In this document: positions 1-9,107 of the stretch, one piece after another
Numbering within the stretch: the stretch's first letter is position 1
How the letters are laid out: each line of letters starts with the position of its first letter
From: Hydrogenovibrio sp965140365
GTDB lineage: Bacteria; Pseudomonadota; Gammaproteobacteria; Thiomicrospirales; Thiomicrospiraceae
Assembly: GCA_965140365.1 (NCBI GenBank)
Contig: OZ223196.1
Direction: 5' to 3' (one strand)
Length of the DNA: 64,000 nt
The notes under the pieces: generated by a model
Seen by the model: only the letters and a program-made list of their open reading frames with translations
Database searches by the model: none
What the model was told of the DNA's origin: nothing
Program-made: the position numbers and the translations under genes

Positions 1-351
1 GGAGGCGACGGCAATGATGTTTTTGACGTTTTTAAGTGGTTCCGTGCCGCCTTGAACCGCATGGGCCTTGATGTCGGTCGAAAAGGTGATGTCGACCGTT
101 TCAATGCCTTCTAATTGCAATAAAGTATGCTGAAGTTGTTGTTCGATGGCCGGCCAAAGGCTTTTGGCCGGAAATGGCAGGGCCAGTTCGAGTGTTAGCT
201 GTGTTTTTTTCAGTTGAACGGCTTGGAGGCTTTTGGCGTTTAACGCTCCGGATTCAATCCCGTCAAGGGTTACAGCGTCGATGGTTTTTTCAATCGCGTC
301 ACGCTGTTCGTCGGAAATGTTGTGGCCGAATAATTTATTGAGAATGTTCAT
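1..351 (-). CDS. apbC: Mrp/ApbC family Fe-S carrier ATPase, N-terminal part (cut by window edge)
   Basis: Translating the minus strand from the ATG at 351 gives 117 residues starting MNILNKLFGHNISDE and ending VKNIIAVAS at the window edge, where Mrp/ApbC proteins continue into the deviant Walker A GKGGVGKS. The visible part is the small N-terminal domain (MIP18-like) that precedes the P-loop ATPase. Members of this family load or carry Fe-S clusters in the cytoplasm. It lies downstream of dcd on the same strand, an order also seen in other gammaproteobacteria, separated by a 110-base gap with a hairpin. The catalytic part is outside the window, so the name rests on the N-domain and the transition sequence. 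Confidence 0.8.
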   Translation of the reverse strand, partial: MNILNKLFGHNISDEQRDAIEKTIDAVTLDGIESGALNAKSLQAVQLKKTQLTLELALPFPAKSLWPAIEQQLQHTLLQLEGIETVDITFSTDIKAHAVQGGTEPLKNVKNIIAVAS

Positions 352-377
352 GCTGTGTTCCTTCCGTCATCTTAGCG

Positions 378-402
378 AAATCGGCCAGGCCTGGCCGGTT
401 TC
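378..402. terminator. Symmetric hairpin with CCAGGCCTGG apex between dcd and apbC
   Basis: AAATCGGCCAGG is followed by its near complement CCTGGCCGGTTT, making an almost perfect stem of about 12 bp with no loop. It lies just after dcd on the minus strand. The T-run is short, so it may be a weak terminator, or simply another copy of the abundant CCAGGCCTGG palindrome. Confidence 0.5.
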
Positions 403-461
403 GAGCAAATGCGTTTTGGTTTGAACCTTATTGAGTGGTGACAAAACCTTGGGATTCAAGG

Positions 462-1085
462 TCAGGAAAGTAAATCCAATTGGCGCTCGTCTTGTTGAGC
501 CACTTGGTCTTGCGTGATACGGCTGGCGGTTGGCCCTTGCTGGTTGCGGTATTTGGCATCCGCACGTTTGTTGTAGGGTTTGATGGCTGCGCTGGAGAGC
601 GTCTCGAAATTGATGGCGCAAATATCCATGCCGGGACGCAATGCCAGCGGCAATTTTCCGCTGTTGAAAATCTCTAACACGATTTGGCCTTGCCAGCCTG
701 GGTCGATACGGTGTGCGGTGACGTGTACCATTAAGCCTAACCGAGCTAAACTGGAGCGGCCATCCAACCATCCAACCAGGTCGTCTGGAATGGAGACGGA
801 TTCAAACGTTGAGGCCAATGCGAGTTCGCCCGGGTGCAGAAAAAATGCTTGGCCATCTTCAATCACCACTTCGTCGCCCATGATTTTATCCATGAGTCGT
901 TGCATTTCGCCCGATTCGCCGCTCAAGTCGATAAAGGGAGCGGTATGGTCGTTGAAAACACGGAATTTGTTGGCCAGGCGTAAATCGACGCTGATGCCTT
1001 TGATCTTGTTTTGATCGGGCACCGGGTCGATTCCGATTTTGCCAATTTTCAGGTGTTGAATGATATCTCTGTCGCTAAGTTTCAT
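462..1085 (-). CDS. dcd: dCTP deaminase
   Basis: Deaminates dCTP to dUTP, feeding dTMP synthesis in the cytoplasm. The 207-residue product matches the gammaproteobacterial Dcd type: DGRSSLAR at 108-115, the segment through HRIDPGW, catalytic Glu at 138 in VLEIFNSG, and the C-terminal YNKRADAKYRNQQG region. It is slightly longer than the usual 190 or so residues because of a polar C-terminal tail. The start codon overlaps the stop of the upstream DUF3108 gene by four bases, so the two are translationally coupled in the purM-purN-DUF3108-dcd run. Confidence 0.96.
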   Translation of the reverse strand: MKLSDRDIIQHLKIGKIGIDPVPDQNKIKGISVDLRLANKFRVFNDHTAPFIDLSGESGEMQRLMDKIMGDEVVIEDGQAFFLHPGELALASTFESVSIPDDLVGWLDGRSSLARLGLMVHVTAHRIDPGWQGQIVLEIFNSGKLPLALRPGMDICAINFETLSSAAIKPYNKRADAKYRNQQGPTASRITQDQVAQQDERQLDLLS

Positions 1086-1813
1086 TTGAATGTCGGCTTA
1101 TGGTTCAATTCCAGCTCGATTTTTCGGTCCTCGTCTTTGTTGAGGATCACGATGCGGGCCGGGAAGTAATTAAGTTTGGGCAAGAGCCAAAGTTCCGCCT
1201 CAATTTTACCATTATGGAAGGCAAAACGTTTTGTTTGTACCGCCTCTTCAAAAGGAAGGTCGATTTCATCGGATTCATTGATGGTACTGAATTTGATTTT
1301 CTGCTGAATTTTGTCGTCTTGCAGGTAAATGTCGTTAATCGGGCGCTGGTTCATCACCTGGTACTGGATGCCGTATGCCATGGAGATGACGTCGTAAATC
1401 TGTTTCTGGTTGGGCCAGAACTTCTTGTCTTCGACGTATTCGACTTTATTGAGGTCTTCGCGACGAACCAAAGTATAGGTTTTATGTTCGGTATGGTCAT
1501 CGTATTCACGAGTCAGGAATTTTTTATATTGCAGCCATTTGAAGCCTTGTTCGTTCTGTGTGAGGTGGATTTTTTCCACGGCGGATTCGTTAATAAAGGC
1601 TTTGGCCCAGCCGGGAGGAATGGCTTCGCTGGACAGTTGGCAGTCACTGTTTTGGCAGTTCATTTCCTGGTGAGCTTGTCCGATTTTAAAGCCGAGTACC
1701 CAAATGTCGAAGGTCGCTTTGAAGCTTGGAATTTGTGCGGCTTGCAAGGACAAGGGAAGGAGGCATCCAACGGCGAGTAACGTACGAAGTGCAAGTGTGG
1801 GTAATTGAGTCAT
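1082..1813 (-). CDS. DUF3108 domain protein, periplasmic
   Basis: The 243-residue product has a clear signal peptide (hydrophobic 8-20, cleavage after LQAA near 26) followed by a beta-rich region without catalytic motifs. Length, composition and its place directly after purN match the DUF3108 family of exported proteins of unknown function that commonly sits beside purN/purM in gammaproteobacteria. It overlaps purN by four bases (ATGA) upstream and dcd by four bases downstream. The role is unknown, and the operon with purine genes probably reflects shared expression rather than a shared pathway. Confidence 0.8.
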   Translation of the reverse strand: MTQLPTLALRTLLAVGCLLPLSLQAAQIPSFKATFDIWVLGFKIGQAHQEMNCQNSDCQLSSEAIPPGWAKAFINESAVEKIHLTQNEQGFKWLQYKKFLTREYDDHTEHKTYTLVRREDLNKVEYVEDKKFWPNQKQIYDVISMAYGIQYQVMNQRPINDIYLQDDKIQQKIKFSTINESDEIDLPFEEAVQTKRFAFHNGKIEAELWLLPKLNYFPARIVILNKDEDRKIELELNHKPTFK

Positions 1814-2460
1814 CGGCTAAGCTCGTTCAGTTGCAACGGTGCCTGTAATAGAGTGTTTTGGTAGCAGGCCTGGTTGTTTTTTAACTGGATGTGTCCCTGT
1901 GCCAACCAGTTGGTGACTAAAGGATACGCGATGTGCTCTTGAATTTGTACTTTTTTTTGCAGGGTTTCGGCGGTGTCGTCCGCCTCCACCGGCACTTTGG
2001 CCTGCAAAATGACCGGGCCGCCATCCAGTTCCGGTGTCACAAAGTGGATGCTGAGGCCGTGTTCAGCATCGTTGGCGTCCAGCGCGCGCTGGTGGGTGTT
2101 CAGGCCTGGGTATTTCGGCAACAACGACGGATGGATATTGAGCATTCGCCCCAAATAATGCAAAGTGAATGCTGGGGTGAGAATGCGCATGAACCCGGCT
2201 AGGATAATGCCGTCAATATGATGTGCGTCAATGGCCTGAATCATCGCTTCATCAAAGTTCTCCCGGGAGTCGTATTCAGTATGATCAATGACAACCGTTG
2301 GAATGCCGACCGTTTGCGCTTTTTTCAGACCAGCGGCCTGTGGTCGATTGGAGAGAACGAGTGCAATTTCATAGTCCGAATCCGGAGCATGGTCAATCAA
2401 AGCTTGTAGATTGGAACCGGTGCCGGAAATCAGAACCGCTATGCGCATTTTTGAAGTCAT
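1810..2460 (-). CDS. purN: Phosphoribosylglycinamide formyltransferase
   Basis: Transfers formyl from 10-formyl-THF to GAR in purine synthesis. The 216-residue product shows the N-terminal nucleotide-binding ISGTGSNLQALI, the active-site stretch NIHPSLLPKYPG with Asn-X-His, and the catalytic-Asp region PELDGGPVILQ. Length is normal for bacterial PurN. It follows purM by 75 bases and overlaps the DUF3108 start by four, the classical purM-purN arrangement. Confidence 0.97.
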   Translation of the reverse strand: MTSKMRIAVLISGTGSNLQALIDHAPDSDYEIALVLSNRPQAAGLKKAQTVGIPTVVIDHTEYDSRENFDEAMIQAIDAHHIDGIILAGFMRILTPAFTLHYLGRMLNIHPSLLPKYPGLNTHQRALDANDAEHGLSIHFVTPELDGGPVILQAKVPVEADDTAETLQKKVQIQEHIAYPLVTNWLAQGHIQLKNNQACYQNTLLQAPLQLNELSR

Positions 2461-2535
2461 AAAAGGTGTCGGTTAAGGGGAGAGGTTGAATCACCACTCG
2501 AAAACCGGTCGGTGCGATTTTCGAGTGAGGTCGAT

Positions 2536-3579
2536 CTACGCCAGTTCGACGACCGGCGTTTCCGAGTCACTGGCTTCAATGGTACCGATGACGGAAACCG
2601 CTTCGCCTTGAGCCGTTAAGGTGTCGATGGCTTTTTGCTTGTCTTCCGCGCTGACCACGACAACCAGGCCGATGCCGCAGTTCAAGGTGCGATGCATCTC
2701 ATGGAAATCGACATTGCCTTTTTCCTGAATCCAATCGAACACGACCGGACGTTTCCAACTTTGGGTGTCGATTTTGGCCTGGGTGTTTTTGGGCATGACG
2801 CGCGGTAAGTTTTCCAGTAAACCACCGCCCGTGATATGGGAAATCGCGTGGATATCGATATGTTGCATCAGCTCCAGAATCGGCTTGACGTAGATGCGTG
2901 TCGGTGCCATCAAAGCATCAATCAGCGGTTGTCCGCCACAATCCTGGGATAAATCGGCGGCATTGACGTCGATGATTTTTCGAATTAACGAGTAGCCGTT
3001 GGAGTGTGGACCGGAAGAGGCGAGACCAAGCAATACGTCGCCGGCTTTCACTTTGGTGCCATCGATGAGGTCGGCCTTTTCAACAATGCCGACACAAAAC
3101 CCGGCCAAGTCGTAATCGCCGTCTGGGTACATTCCGGGCATTTCCGCCGTTTCACCGCCGATGAGGGCGCAACCGGATTGTTGGCAACCTTCTCCAATGC
3201 CGGAGACGACGTCACGCGCGGTGTAAATGTCGAGTTTGCCAGTGGCATAGTAGTCTAGGAAGAACAAAGGCTCAGCGCCTTGAACAATCAAGTCGTTGAC
3301 ACACATGGCCACCAGGTCAATACCAACTTGGTCATGCTTGCCGCTTTCAATGGCCAGACGCAGTTTGGTGCCGACACCATCGGTACCGGAGACTAACAAA
3401 GGATTTTTGTATTTGTCCATCGGTAGCTCGAACAAAGCTCCAAACCCACCTAATGAAGTGGAAACTTCCGGTCTGGAAGTGGCTTTGGCAATCGGTTTAA
3501 TGGCTTCAACAAGGGCGTTGCCCGCATCAATGTCGACACCGGCGTCTTTATAGCTAATGGATGGCTTTTGTGTTGTCAT
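2536..3579 (-). CDS. purM: Phosphoribosylformylglycinamidine cyclo-ligase (AIR synthetase)
   Basis: Converts FGAM to AIR with ATP hydrolysis. The 347-residue product has the expected family landmarks: SYKDAGVDIDAGN at the N-terminus, GTDGVGTKL, GGETAEMPGMY, ASSGPHSNGYSL and HITGGGL. It is full length. It is the first gene of the leftward purM-purN-DUF3108-dcd run, and its promoter must lie in the 181-base gap shared with the divergent DUF2066 gene. I saw no PurR-type operator there. Confidence 0.98.
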   Translation of the reverse strand: MTTQKPSISYKDAGVDIDAGNALVEAIKPIAKATSRPEVSTSLGGFGALFELPMDKYKNPLLVSGTDGVGTKLRLAIESGKHDQVGIDLVAMCVNDLIVQGAEPLFFLDYYATGKLDIYTARDVVSGIGEGCQQSGCALIGGETAEMPGMYPDGDYDLAGFCVGIVEKADLIDGTKVKAGDVLLGLASSGPHSNGYSLIRKIIDVNAADLSQDCGGQPLIDALMAPTRIYVKPILELMQHIDIHAISHITGGGLLENLPRVMPKNTQAKIDTQSWKRPVVFDWIQEKGNVDFHEMHRTLNCGIGLVVVVSAEDKQKAIDTLTAQGEAVSVIGTIEASDSETPVVELA

Positions 3580-3760
3580 AAGTTTGGTTTAAAACTGCTG
3601 CTTAATTAAGTATGTATAAATTTCGGCAAAATCTGGTTGGTGGCTTACGTCTCTGTAAGCATGCATTCACAATGAATGGCCTGTAAATCTTGTTATGAAT
3701 TTACCAGAGTTTTACCGCAAAATCGGATAACATATTGTAACCAAAAATAATGAGGTAAAT

Positions 3761-4816
3761 ATGAGAAGTTTTGTCTCGGCGGTATTTTTTATTTTAATGA
3801 CCTTCGCCGCTTCCAGTTATGCCGGGGAACAATCCGACCTGTTTGAAGTTCGGATGCTTCAGCTTGACGATGCAACCGAAAAAAACGCTCAGCAGGCGCT
3901 GGATGATAGCCTGCTGAAGGCTATTCGTATTGAGTTGATTCGCTTGACCGGCAACCCGGAGTTTTTGGTGCAGCCGGAGGCCGAGACGTTTGTCCAGTCC
4001 CCAAAAGCCTGGCTCAAAAGTTATCGTTATGAACCTTATGAGCAGGAAGGCGTCAAGGTCGGTACTTGGTTGGTATTCGAGTTTGATCAACAGCGTTTTT
4101 ACCGTTATTTCCAGCAGCAGGGGTTGGTTATCTGGCCAATGTCAAACCGACCGAAGACTTTGGTCATGGGGTCGCAATTGATCGCGGGTACTCTGGTTAA
4201 GCTGAACCAGTCCAGGTTAAGTTATTTACCAAAACTGAACTACCGCAATACCGCTTCCCAACTGGGGTTGCCGATTGAAACGCCTGTACAATCAACGGAT
4301 TGGGTTTACCCGGATGCAGACGGTTCCAACCAGCGAGTGGCGGATATTTTGCAGTCGAGTGATGCGCGTTATTTATTGAGTTTTCAAGTTATATCTTCCA
4401 TTAATGGCTCAGAACGTTATAAATGGCAACTGTTCAACCGAAACGGTATTAGCTTGTTGCAGGACGATATTCGAAACGAGCCGGAGCAAGGGTATTTTGA
4501 AGAGACGTTCTCTGAACTGCTACGTTTGTATTCGGCTTCTTATCGTGAGCAAGCCGAGTTTTTAGGGTCTTTGACCTTGACCGTTGATAACGTTCAATCC
4601 GTTGAGCAACTGACGGAGCTGGAAAAACGGCTGAAAGTCATGAAACCGTCGGTGCACCAGGTTCGATTGACGTCGGTTGAAGAACATCAAGTGGTGTTTG
4701 AGCTGGTGTATCAAGGTGAATACATCCGTTTGGTGAATCGATTAGCCGCGATGCCTGGTTTGGTTTCGGTGCGTGACGATGCTGTGATTGGGCAAGTGAA
4801 TGCGGAATGGGAATGA
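3761..4816 (+). CDS. DUF2066 domain protein, exported
   Basis: A 351-residue protein with a signal peptide (hydrophobic 5-17, cleavage near SSYAG at 22) and the layout of the DUF2066 family: an N-terminal half rich in short helices (ATEKNAQQALDDSLLKAIRIELIRLTGNP) and a C-terminal half of mixed alpha/beta. No enzymatic motif is visible. The gene lies between purM and hda, the usual neighbourhood of DUF2066 in gammaproteobacteria. The molecular function is unknown; it probably acts in the periplasm. Confidence 0.8.
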   Translation: MRSFVSAVFFILMTFAASSYAGEQSDLFEVRMLQLDDATEKNAQQALDDSLLKAIRIELIRLTGNPEFLVQPEAETFVQSPKAWLKSYRYEPYEQEGVKVGTWLVFEFDQQRFYRYFQQQGLVIWPMSNRPKTLVMGSQLIAGTLVKLNQSRLSYLPKLNYRNTASQLGLPIETPVQSTDWVYPDADGSNQRVADILQSSDARYLLSFQVISSINGSERYKWQLFNRNGISLLQDDIRNEPEQGYFEETFSELLRLYSASYREQAEFLGSLTLTVDNVQSVEQLTELEKRLKVMKPSVHQVRLTSVEEHQVVFELVYQGEYIRLVNRLAAMPGLVSVRDDAVIGQVNAEWE

Positions 4817-4847
4817 GGTCGTGAGACCGATAGGAAGATAGACGACG

Positions 4848-5561
4848 GTGTTTGTACAATTACCTCTTAAAATAGGGCTGCGGGAAGAAGTGTGCTTCGA
4901 CACCTTTGTGACCGAAGACGAAGCAACGGTGCTGGCGTTAAACCGTTTTCAGCAGACGCTTATGAAAAGCCAGGAAGGTGAAGCCTTTTATTTTCAAGGC
5001 GAAAGCGGCGTGGGAAAAACACACCTACTGCAAGCGGCTTGCCGTTTTATGACGGAAAAAAAATCTTCCAGTGTGTACTTGCCGCTGGGCGATAGCTCTC
5101 TTCCGTTAATTCCGGATGTATTGCATGGTTTGGAACGTACGCCTTTAGTGTGTCTAGACGATGTGGAAAAGGTGGTGGGGCAGGCATCTTGGGAGCAAGC
5201 TTTAGCCAACCTGTTAATGCGCTCTAAGGTGTTGGGCCATAAGGTGGTGTTATCGGGTGCACAAAATATTGGCGATTGGCCGATTGTGACTTCAGAGCTC
5301 ACGCAGGCTTTAATGTCGGTGTTGCCGATTCGTTTGCAGCCGTTGCATAATAAACGCGATTTGGTGGTGGCGATGCAACGTCATGCCTTGAAGCTCGGTT
5401 TTGAGTTGCCGTTGGACGTTGGGAATTATCTGGTCAAACAGTTTTCCAGCGACTTGCAGGAGTTATTGTCGGTATTGAAAATTCTTGAGCAGGCGACGTT
5501 CGTGGAAAAACGCCGTATGACGTTACCGTTCGTCAAACAGATATTAACGAAGCATTCATAG
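4848..5561 (+). CDS. hda: DnaA-related initiation inactivator Hda
   Basis: Hda, with the DNA-loaded beta clamp, stimulates hydrolysis of ATP bound to DnaA and so limits re-initiation. The 237-residue product begins MFVQLPLKIG; QLPLK at 4-8 fits the N-terminal clamp-binding motif. It has Walker A GESGVGKT at 51-58 and a DnaA-like AAA+ fold (CLDDVEKV as Walker B). It lacks the DnaA DNA-binding domain, as expected. The start is GTG, preceded by AGGAAG. It follows DUF2066 by 31 bases, suggesting co-transcription. Confidence 0.93.
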   Translation: MFVQLPLKIGLREEVCFDTFVTEDEATVLALNRFQQTLMKSQEGEAFYFQGESGVGKTHLLQAACRFMTEKKSSSVYLPLGDSSLPLIPDVLHGLERTPLVCLDDVEKVVGQASWEQALANLLMRSKVLGHKVVLSGAQNIGDWPIVTSELTQALMSVLPIRLQPLHNKRDLVVAMQRHALKLGFELPLDVGNYLVKQFSSDLQELLSVLKILEQATFVEKRRMTLPFVKQILTKHS

Positions 5562-5620
5562 TCTGCTCAGCGGCTTGTGATAGGCTGCTTGCGATTAAAA
5601 TGAAACCATAAGGAAGTAAG

Positions 5621-6133
5621 ATGATTCACGCGAAAAACTGGATGAATCCGATTAAATTTTCTCTTTTAATTTCGATGGTGTGGATGGCGCTGTTGTCCTC
5701 GACGGTTCAAGCGTCGACCGATATTGAGTTCGAAACGCTGGAAGGTAAAACCGTGAAATTGTCTGATTTCCGTGGAAAATGGGTGGTGGTGAATTATTGG
5801 GCGACTTGGTGCCCACCATGCCGTGTGGAAATGCCGGAGTTAGGTTTTTTCTATGATGCCCATAAAGATAAAAACGCCGTGGTTCTTGGCGTGAATTATG
5901 AAGACTCCAGCCCGGCCAAAGTGAAGAGTTTTTTGGCGCAGGAAGACATTAAGTTTCCGATTGTGCGTCAGAAAGGCGGTATTGATGGCAAAACCACTCC
6001 TTTTGGGCCTTTGAGAGGCTTGCCGACCACTTATATGGTGTCGCCAAAGGGAGAGGTTGTGGCGGCGAGGACCGGCATGGTCGACCAAAAAATGTTGGAA
6101 GAGTTTATTCAAAAGTTCGATGCCAAAAAATAA
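5621..6133 (+). CDS. TlpA/ResA-type periplasmic thioredoxin-like protein
   Basis: A 170-residue secreted thioredoxin-fold protein. A hydrophobic segment (14-30) ends at VQAS, probably a cleaved signal or an anchor. The active site WCPPC has its cysteines at 64 and 67, and GLPTTYM supplies the cis-proline loop. The N-terminal FETLEGKTVKLSDFRGKWVVVNYWA is typical of TlpA/ResA proteins. Members reduce periplasmic disulfides, often for cytochrome c or other metalloprotein assembly; the substrate here cannot be told. It has its own ribosome site (AAGGAAG) and stands 59 bases after hda. Confidence 0.88.
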   Translation: MIHAKNWMNPIKFSLLISMVWMALLSSTVQASTDIEFETLEGKTVKLSDFRGKWVVVNYWATWCPPCRVEMPELGFFYDAHKDKNAVVLGVNYEDSSPAKVKSFLAQEDIKFPIVRQKGGIDGKTTPFGPLRGLPTTYMVSPKGEVVAARTGMVDQKMLEEFIQKFDAKK

Positions 6134-6206
6134 AGTGTTAAGAACCTCCTGTGGCGGTAAATACGGCCGATACCCTTCATGAAACCGCTTGTGATAGAAT
6201 GATTCT

Positions 6207-6488
6207 ATGAATAAGACAAAATTACGCTTTGCATTGAAATATTGGCGACTGGCCTTTCATCTGATATTAAAAACCCGTCATTTTGGTGTGAATAACCGTT
6301 GGTGGGTGCAGCAGCCATCGGCTATCGGTTGGCGCTGGTATCAGCAGGCCTGGGGGATTTTGACGATTATGCCGATTGTGCGTAATTATCAATCTCTAAA
6401 AGTGCGCAGTTGTTTGGGGTGGATTCCACAAGCTGACTGCGAAGCGCTTGGATACCAAAAAGAGATTGCGAGTCGGGTTCGCAACTGA
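6207..6488 (+). CDS. Small basic Trp-rich hypothetical protein
   Basis: A 93-residue ORF that I do not recognise. It is basic and tryptophan-rich (seven Trp, mostly in residues 13-49), with a central segment WGILTIMPIVRNYQ that could touch a membrane but is short for a transmembrane helix. No good ribosome site is visible before the ATG. It sits just before a PilZ gene and ends 26 bases before its likely start, so the two could be co-transcribed. It could be a real small gene or a chance ORF. Confidence 0.45.
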   Translation: MNKTKLRFALKYWRLAFHLILKTRHFGVNNRWWVQQPSAIGWRWYQQAWGILTIMPIVRNYQSLKVRSCLGWIPQADCEALGYQKEIASRVRN

Positions 6489-6514
6489 AAGGGTTGGAAA
6501 GGGTTGTAGGTTTT

Positions 6515-7348
6515 ATGATTCAAATGGATCTGGAACAACGGCAGTCGGCGCGTTTTGACCGGCCGTTTCAAGTCACGAACCACGAAGACGAAACGTTTTC
6601 CGTGGCGTTTGAGGGGGCTGACGTTAACTTGACCGGGTTAGGGTTCTACATTGAAGACCCGGATTTGTTTTTGCCGCAACAACTCCTCAGTTTGCGGGTT
6701 AAAAACGAACAAACCGATGAAGTTTATTGTTTGGAAGGGGTTGAAGTCATTCACCTGCGGCCGGGTGATAACGGAAAATACCTGTGTGGTTGCCACATTT
6801 CTCAGGTGACCAGCGGTCAGCTGCTTGCCCATCACCGACTGGTGATGACCGATGCTCAAACGGCCTTGGTGTCGATGGAAACCTCCAAATTATCCGAATT
6901 CAATTTTATGGAAGACGGTTCTGCTTTGTCGACTGATCAGTCCGATTTTCAAGAAGCCAGCATGGCTTTGAATCTGGCGGTGACACAGTCTGAGCGCAAT
7001 CAAAAAGAGGTGGCACGTTTCATTCAAGCTGTGGATAGCATTTTCAACAGCGGCCTGGCCTCGGACATGAAACTGCAGGACTTAAAAGACGAATTCGAAG
7101 ACTTTAAAAGCTACCTGCAAAGAATGAACGAAAGCTCTCTTGCTTTTGCGACCTTGGCAAAATTGCTGGCGCACACGCCGGAAGAATCGAATGACAAACT
7201 GGCTTGGAAAACGCTGATTTCCGATTTTGAAAACCGCTTTCTCAGTCAGGAACAGCAAATCGCTTACGACTTTATGCATCAAGGCTTGGACGCCGATGAG
7301 GCTTTGAAAGTCGCTTATCAATACTTAAATCAACGAGATGATGAATGA
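6515..7348 (+). CDS. PilZ domain protein, possible c-di-GMP effector
   Basis: From the ATG at 6515 (GTAGG upstream) the product is 277 residues; a TTG at 6494 would add seven. The N-terminal 110 residues look like PilZ: an Arg-rich start (EQRQSARFDRP) and the DVNLTGLGFYI segment, matching the usual RxxxR and (D/N)xSxxG elements, with Thr replacing Ser. The remaining 165 residues are helical and polar, with no domain I can name. PilZ proteins bind cyclic di-GMP and act on motility or envelope targets. The gene overlaps the next, a predicted outer-membrane barrel, by ATGA, hinting at linked function. Confidence 0.7.
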   Translation: MIQMDLEQRQSARFDRPFQVTNHEDETFSVAFEGADVNLTGLGFYIEDPDLFLPQQLLSLRVKNEQTDEVYCLEGVEVIHLRPGDNGKYLCGCHISQVTSGQLLAHHRLVMTDAQTALVSMETSKLSEFNFMEDGSALSTDQSDFQEASMALNLAVTQSERNQKEVARFIQAVDSIFNSGLASDMKLQDLKDEFEDFKSYLQRMNESSLAFATLAKLLAHTPEESNDKLAWKTLISDFENRFLSQEQQIAYDFMHQGLDADEALKVAYQYLNQRDDE

Positions 7349-8214
7349 CTTTCTTCAAAAAAACATCGCTTCTACTCGCGTTAGTGGCGGGACTGCCAGG
7401 AACCGCTGTTGCGGATACAAACCCTTGGGCACCCAAAATCACCCTTGAAACGGGCTATTTAACCCCTTCCGGCATTCAAGGTGAAGGTGGCGAAGTCTCG
7501 GATCGTTATTACGACGCTTTGCTTGAGAACCAGTTCGCTTATTTGGGTTACACCTACTGGAGTTTGGATTGGCATGATATTGATCAATTGCCGTTCGGTA
7601 ATGGTAAGGACAAGCCGGTAAAAGGGCTTCGGGGCGCGAGAATCGGTGGGAAGTTCAACCATCGTATCAACTCGAAAATGCTGTTTTTAAGCAGCCTTGG
7701 GGTGTCGTCCAAATATGAAGAGCAAACCGACGACTCCTACAGTGTGAATCTGAGAGCACTGGTCTCTTATAAACTCAAAAATGAACTTTCATTGCTGGGC
7801 GGGATTGTTTACAACTATCACCCGGTTCGCAGTCGCCTTTATCCGGCTTTTGGGTTGGCTTACCGGGTTCGAAGCCGTGATGGGTTGTCGGCGGTCTTAG
7901 GCTTTCCTCGTGCTTTTATCGCTTATGGCTTCGCTGAAAAATGGAATGTCAGTACCGGTGCCTCTTATCGACAGTTTATGGCAAAGTTGGCGAACGATAG
8001 CCCCGTGGAAGAAAAAGGGTATGTAGAACTCCAGACATGGAAAGCCGATGTGATGCTTTCCTATCAAGCCACTAAAAACTGGCGGATTGATGTATTCGGG
8101 CAATATTCGGCCGATTACCGCTTCAGTTTTTATAACCGCCATGGCAGTCGCCAAACGCAATATCAACTGGATCCCAGTTGGGGGAGCGGGATGAAGCTGG
8201 CGTACCAGTTCTGA
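7345..8214 (+). CDS. Predicted outer-membrane beta-barrel protein (DUF6268-like)
   Basis: A 289-residue protein with a signal peptide (residues 1-23, cleavage after AVA) and alternating hydrophobic/aromatic strands throughout (LGYTYWSLDWHDI, ARIGGKFNHRI, LALVSYKL-type strands). It ends in Phe (KLAYQF), the usual last residue of Omp85-assembled barrels. Length fits a barrel of about 12 strands. I see no substrate clue. The start overlaps the PilZ gene stop, so expression is coupled. The DUF6268 assignment is a tentative recollection of family style, not a search result. Confidence 0.65.
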   Translation: MTFFKKTSLLLALVAGLPGTAVADTNPWAPKITLETGYLTPSGIQGEGGEVSDRYYDALLENQFAYLGYTYWSLDWHDIDQLPFGNGKDKPVKGLRGARIGGKFNHRINSKMLFLSSLGVSSKYEEQTDDSYSVNLRALVSYKLKNELSLLGGIVYNYHPVRSRLYPAFGLAYRVRSRDGLSAVLGFPRAFIAYGFAEKWNVSTGASYRQFMAKLANDSPVEEKGYVELQTWKADVMLSYQATKNWRIDVFGQYSADYRFSFYNRHGSRQTQYQLDPSWGSGMKLAYQF

Positions 8215-8218
8215 TCAC

Positions 8219-9067
8219 TTATTCCGGGACCAAGTGTTCGGCGCGATAATGGCCATGCACGCTTCCAAGTCGTTCGCTTAAAAACGGCAAGCCGGCCTGT
8301 AGGGTTTCCATTAACTTCCACGGCGGATGAATCACAATCATGCCGCTGGCGGTCATGCCTTTGTCGCCGTCTTTGGCGATGCCTAACTCAAATAATTGAA
8401 TATTGCGGATGCCGCTGTCGATAAACGCTTTTTCCATGGACAGAATGCGGTGGCGTTCCACCACGGGATACCATAACGCATAGGTGGCATTGGCAAACTT
8501 TTTGTGCGCTTTAATCAAGGTTTCCACGGCTTTTGCATAATCCGTTTTGACTTCGTAAGGTGGGTCCATCAATACATAACCGCGTTTTTCCTTGGGCGGC
8601 AATTGGCTGATGCAAGCATGAAACCCGTCTTTCGGGTAAACGTGAATACGCTTGTCTCCGGCGAAATTTCGTTGCAAAACCTGGCTTTCATTTGGGTGTA
8701 AATCGAATAAATCCAGCCGGTCTTGGGCACGAAGCAGGTGTTGCGCAAACCAGGGAGAACCCGGGTAGGTTTGCAGCTCGGCTTGCGGATTGAATGCCTG
8801 CACCGCCGTTAGATAATCTTTGACCAGGCCTGGGCAATTGTCCAATTCATTGAGTAGGGGCCAAAGTTGCCCGATGCCGTTTTCGTACTCCCGGTTTTTT
8901 TGCGCCTCACTGTCGGATAGGGTGAATGCGCCGGCGCCGGAATGGGTATCCAGGTAATAAATGGGTTTGGGTTTAAGGGTCAAATACTTGAGGATTTGAA
9001 CCGTCACGCTGTGCTTGAGCACATCGGCGAAATTACCCGCATGAAAGGAGTGGCGATAGCTGAGCAT
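8219..9067 (-). CDS. rlmJ: 23S rRNA (adenine(2030)-N(6))-methyltransferase RlmJ
   Basis: Methylates A2030 of 23S rRNA using SAM. The 282-residue product starts MLSYRHSFHAGNFADVLKH, diagnostic of RlmJ (YhiR). It carries the N6-adenine methyltransferase motif DPPYEVK near 165, the LDTHSGAG SAM-binding loop near 41-48, and full length (E. coli 280). It is convergent with the barrel gene, only four bases away. The coding sequence contains a CCAGGCCTGG copy at 8824-8833, read as Pro-Gly-Leu. Confidence 0.96.
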   Translation of the reverse strand: MLSYRHSFHAGNFADVLKHSVTVQILKYLTLKPKPIYYLDTHSGAGAFTLSDSEAQKNREYENGIGQLWPLLNELDNCPGLVKDYLTAVQAFNPQAELQTYPGSPWFAQHLLRAQDRLDLFDLHPNESQVLQRNFAGDKRIHVYPKDGFHACISQLPPKEKRGYVLMDPPYEVKTDYAKAVETLIKAHKKFANATYALWYPVVERHRILSMEKAFIDSGIRNIQLFELGIAKDGDKGMTASGMIVIHPPWKLMETLQAGLPFLSERLGSVHGHYRAEHLVPE

Positions 9068-9107
9068 GAATTTTTTCGTTCCTAGTCTTTATTAAAAGCT
9101 GACAGAG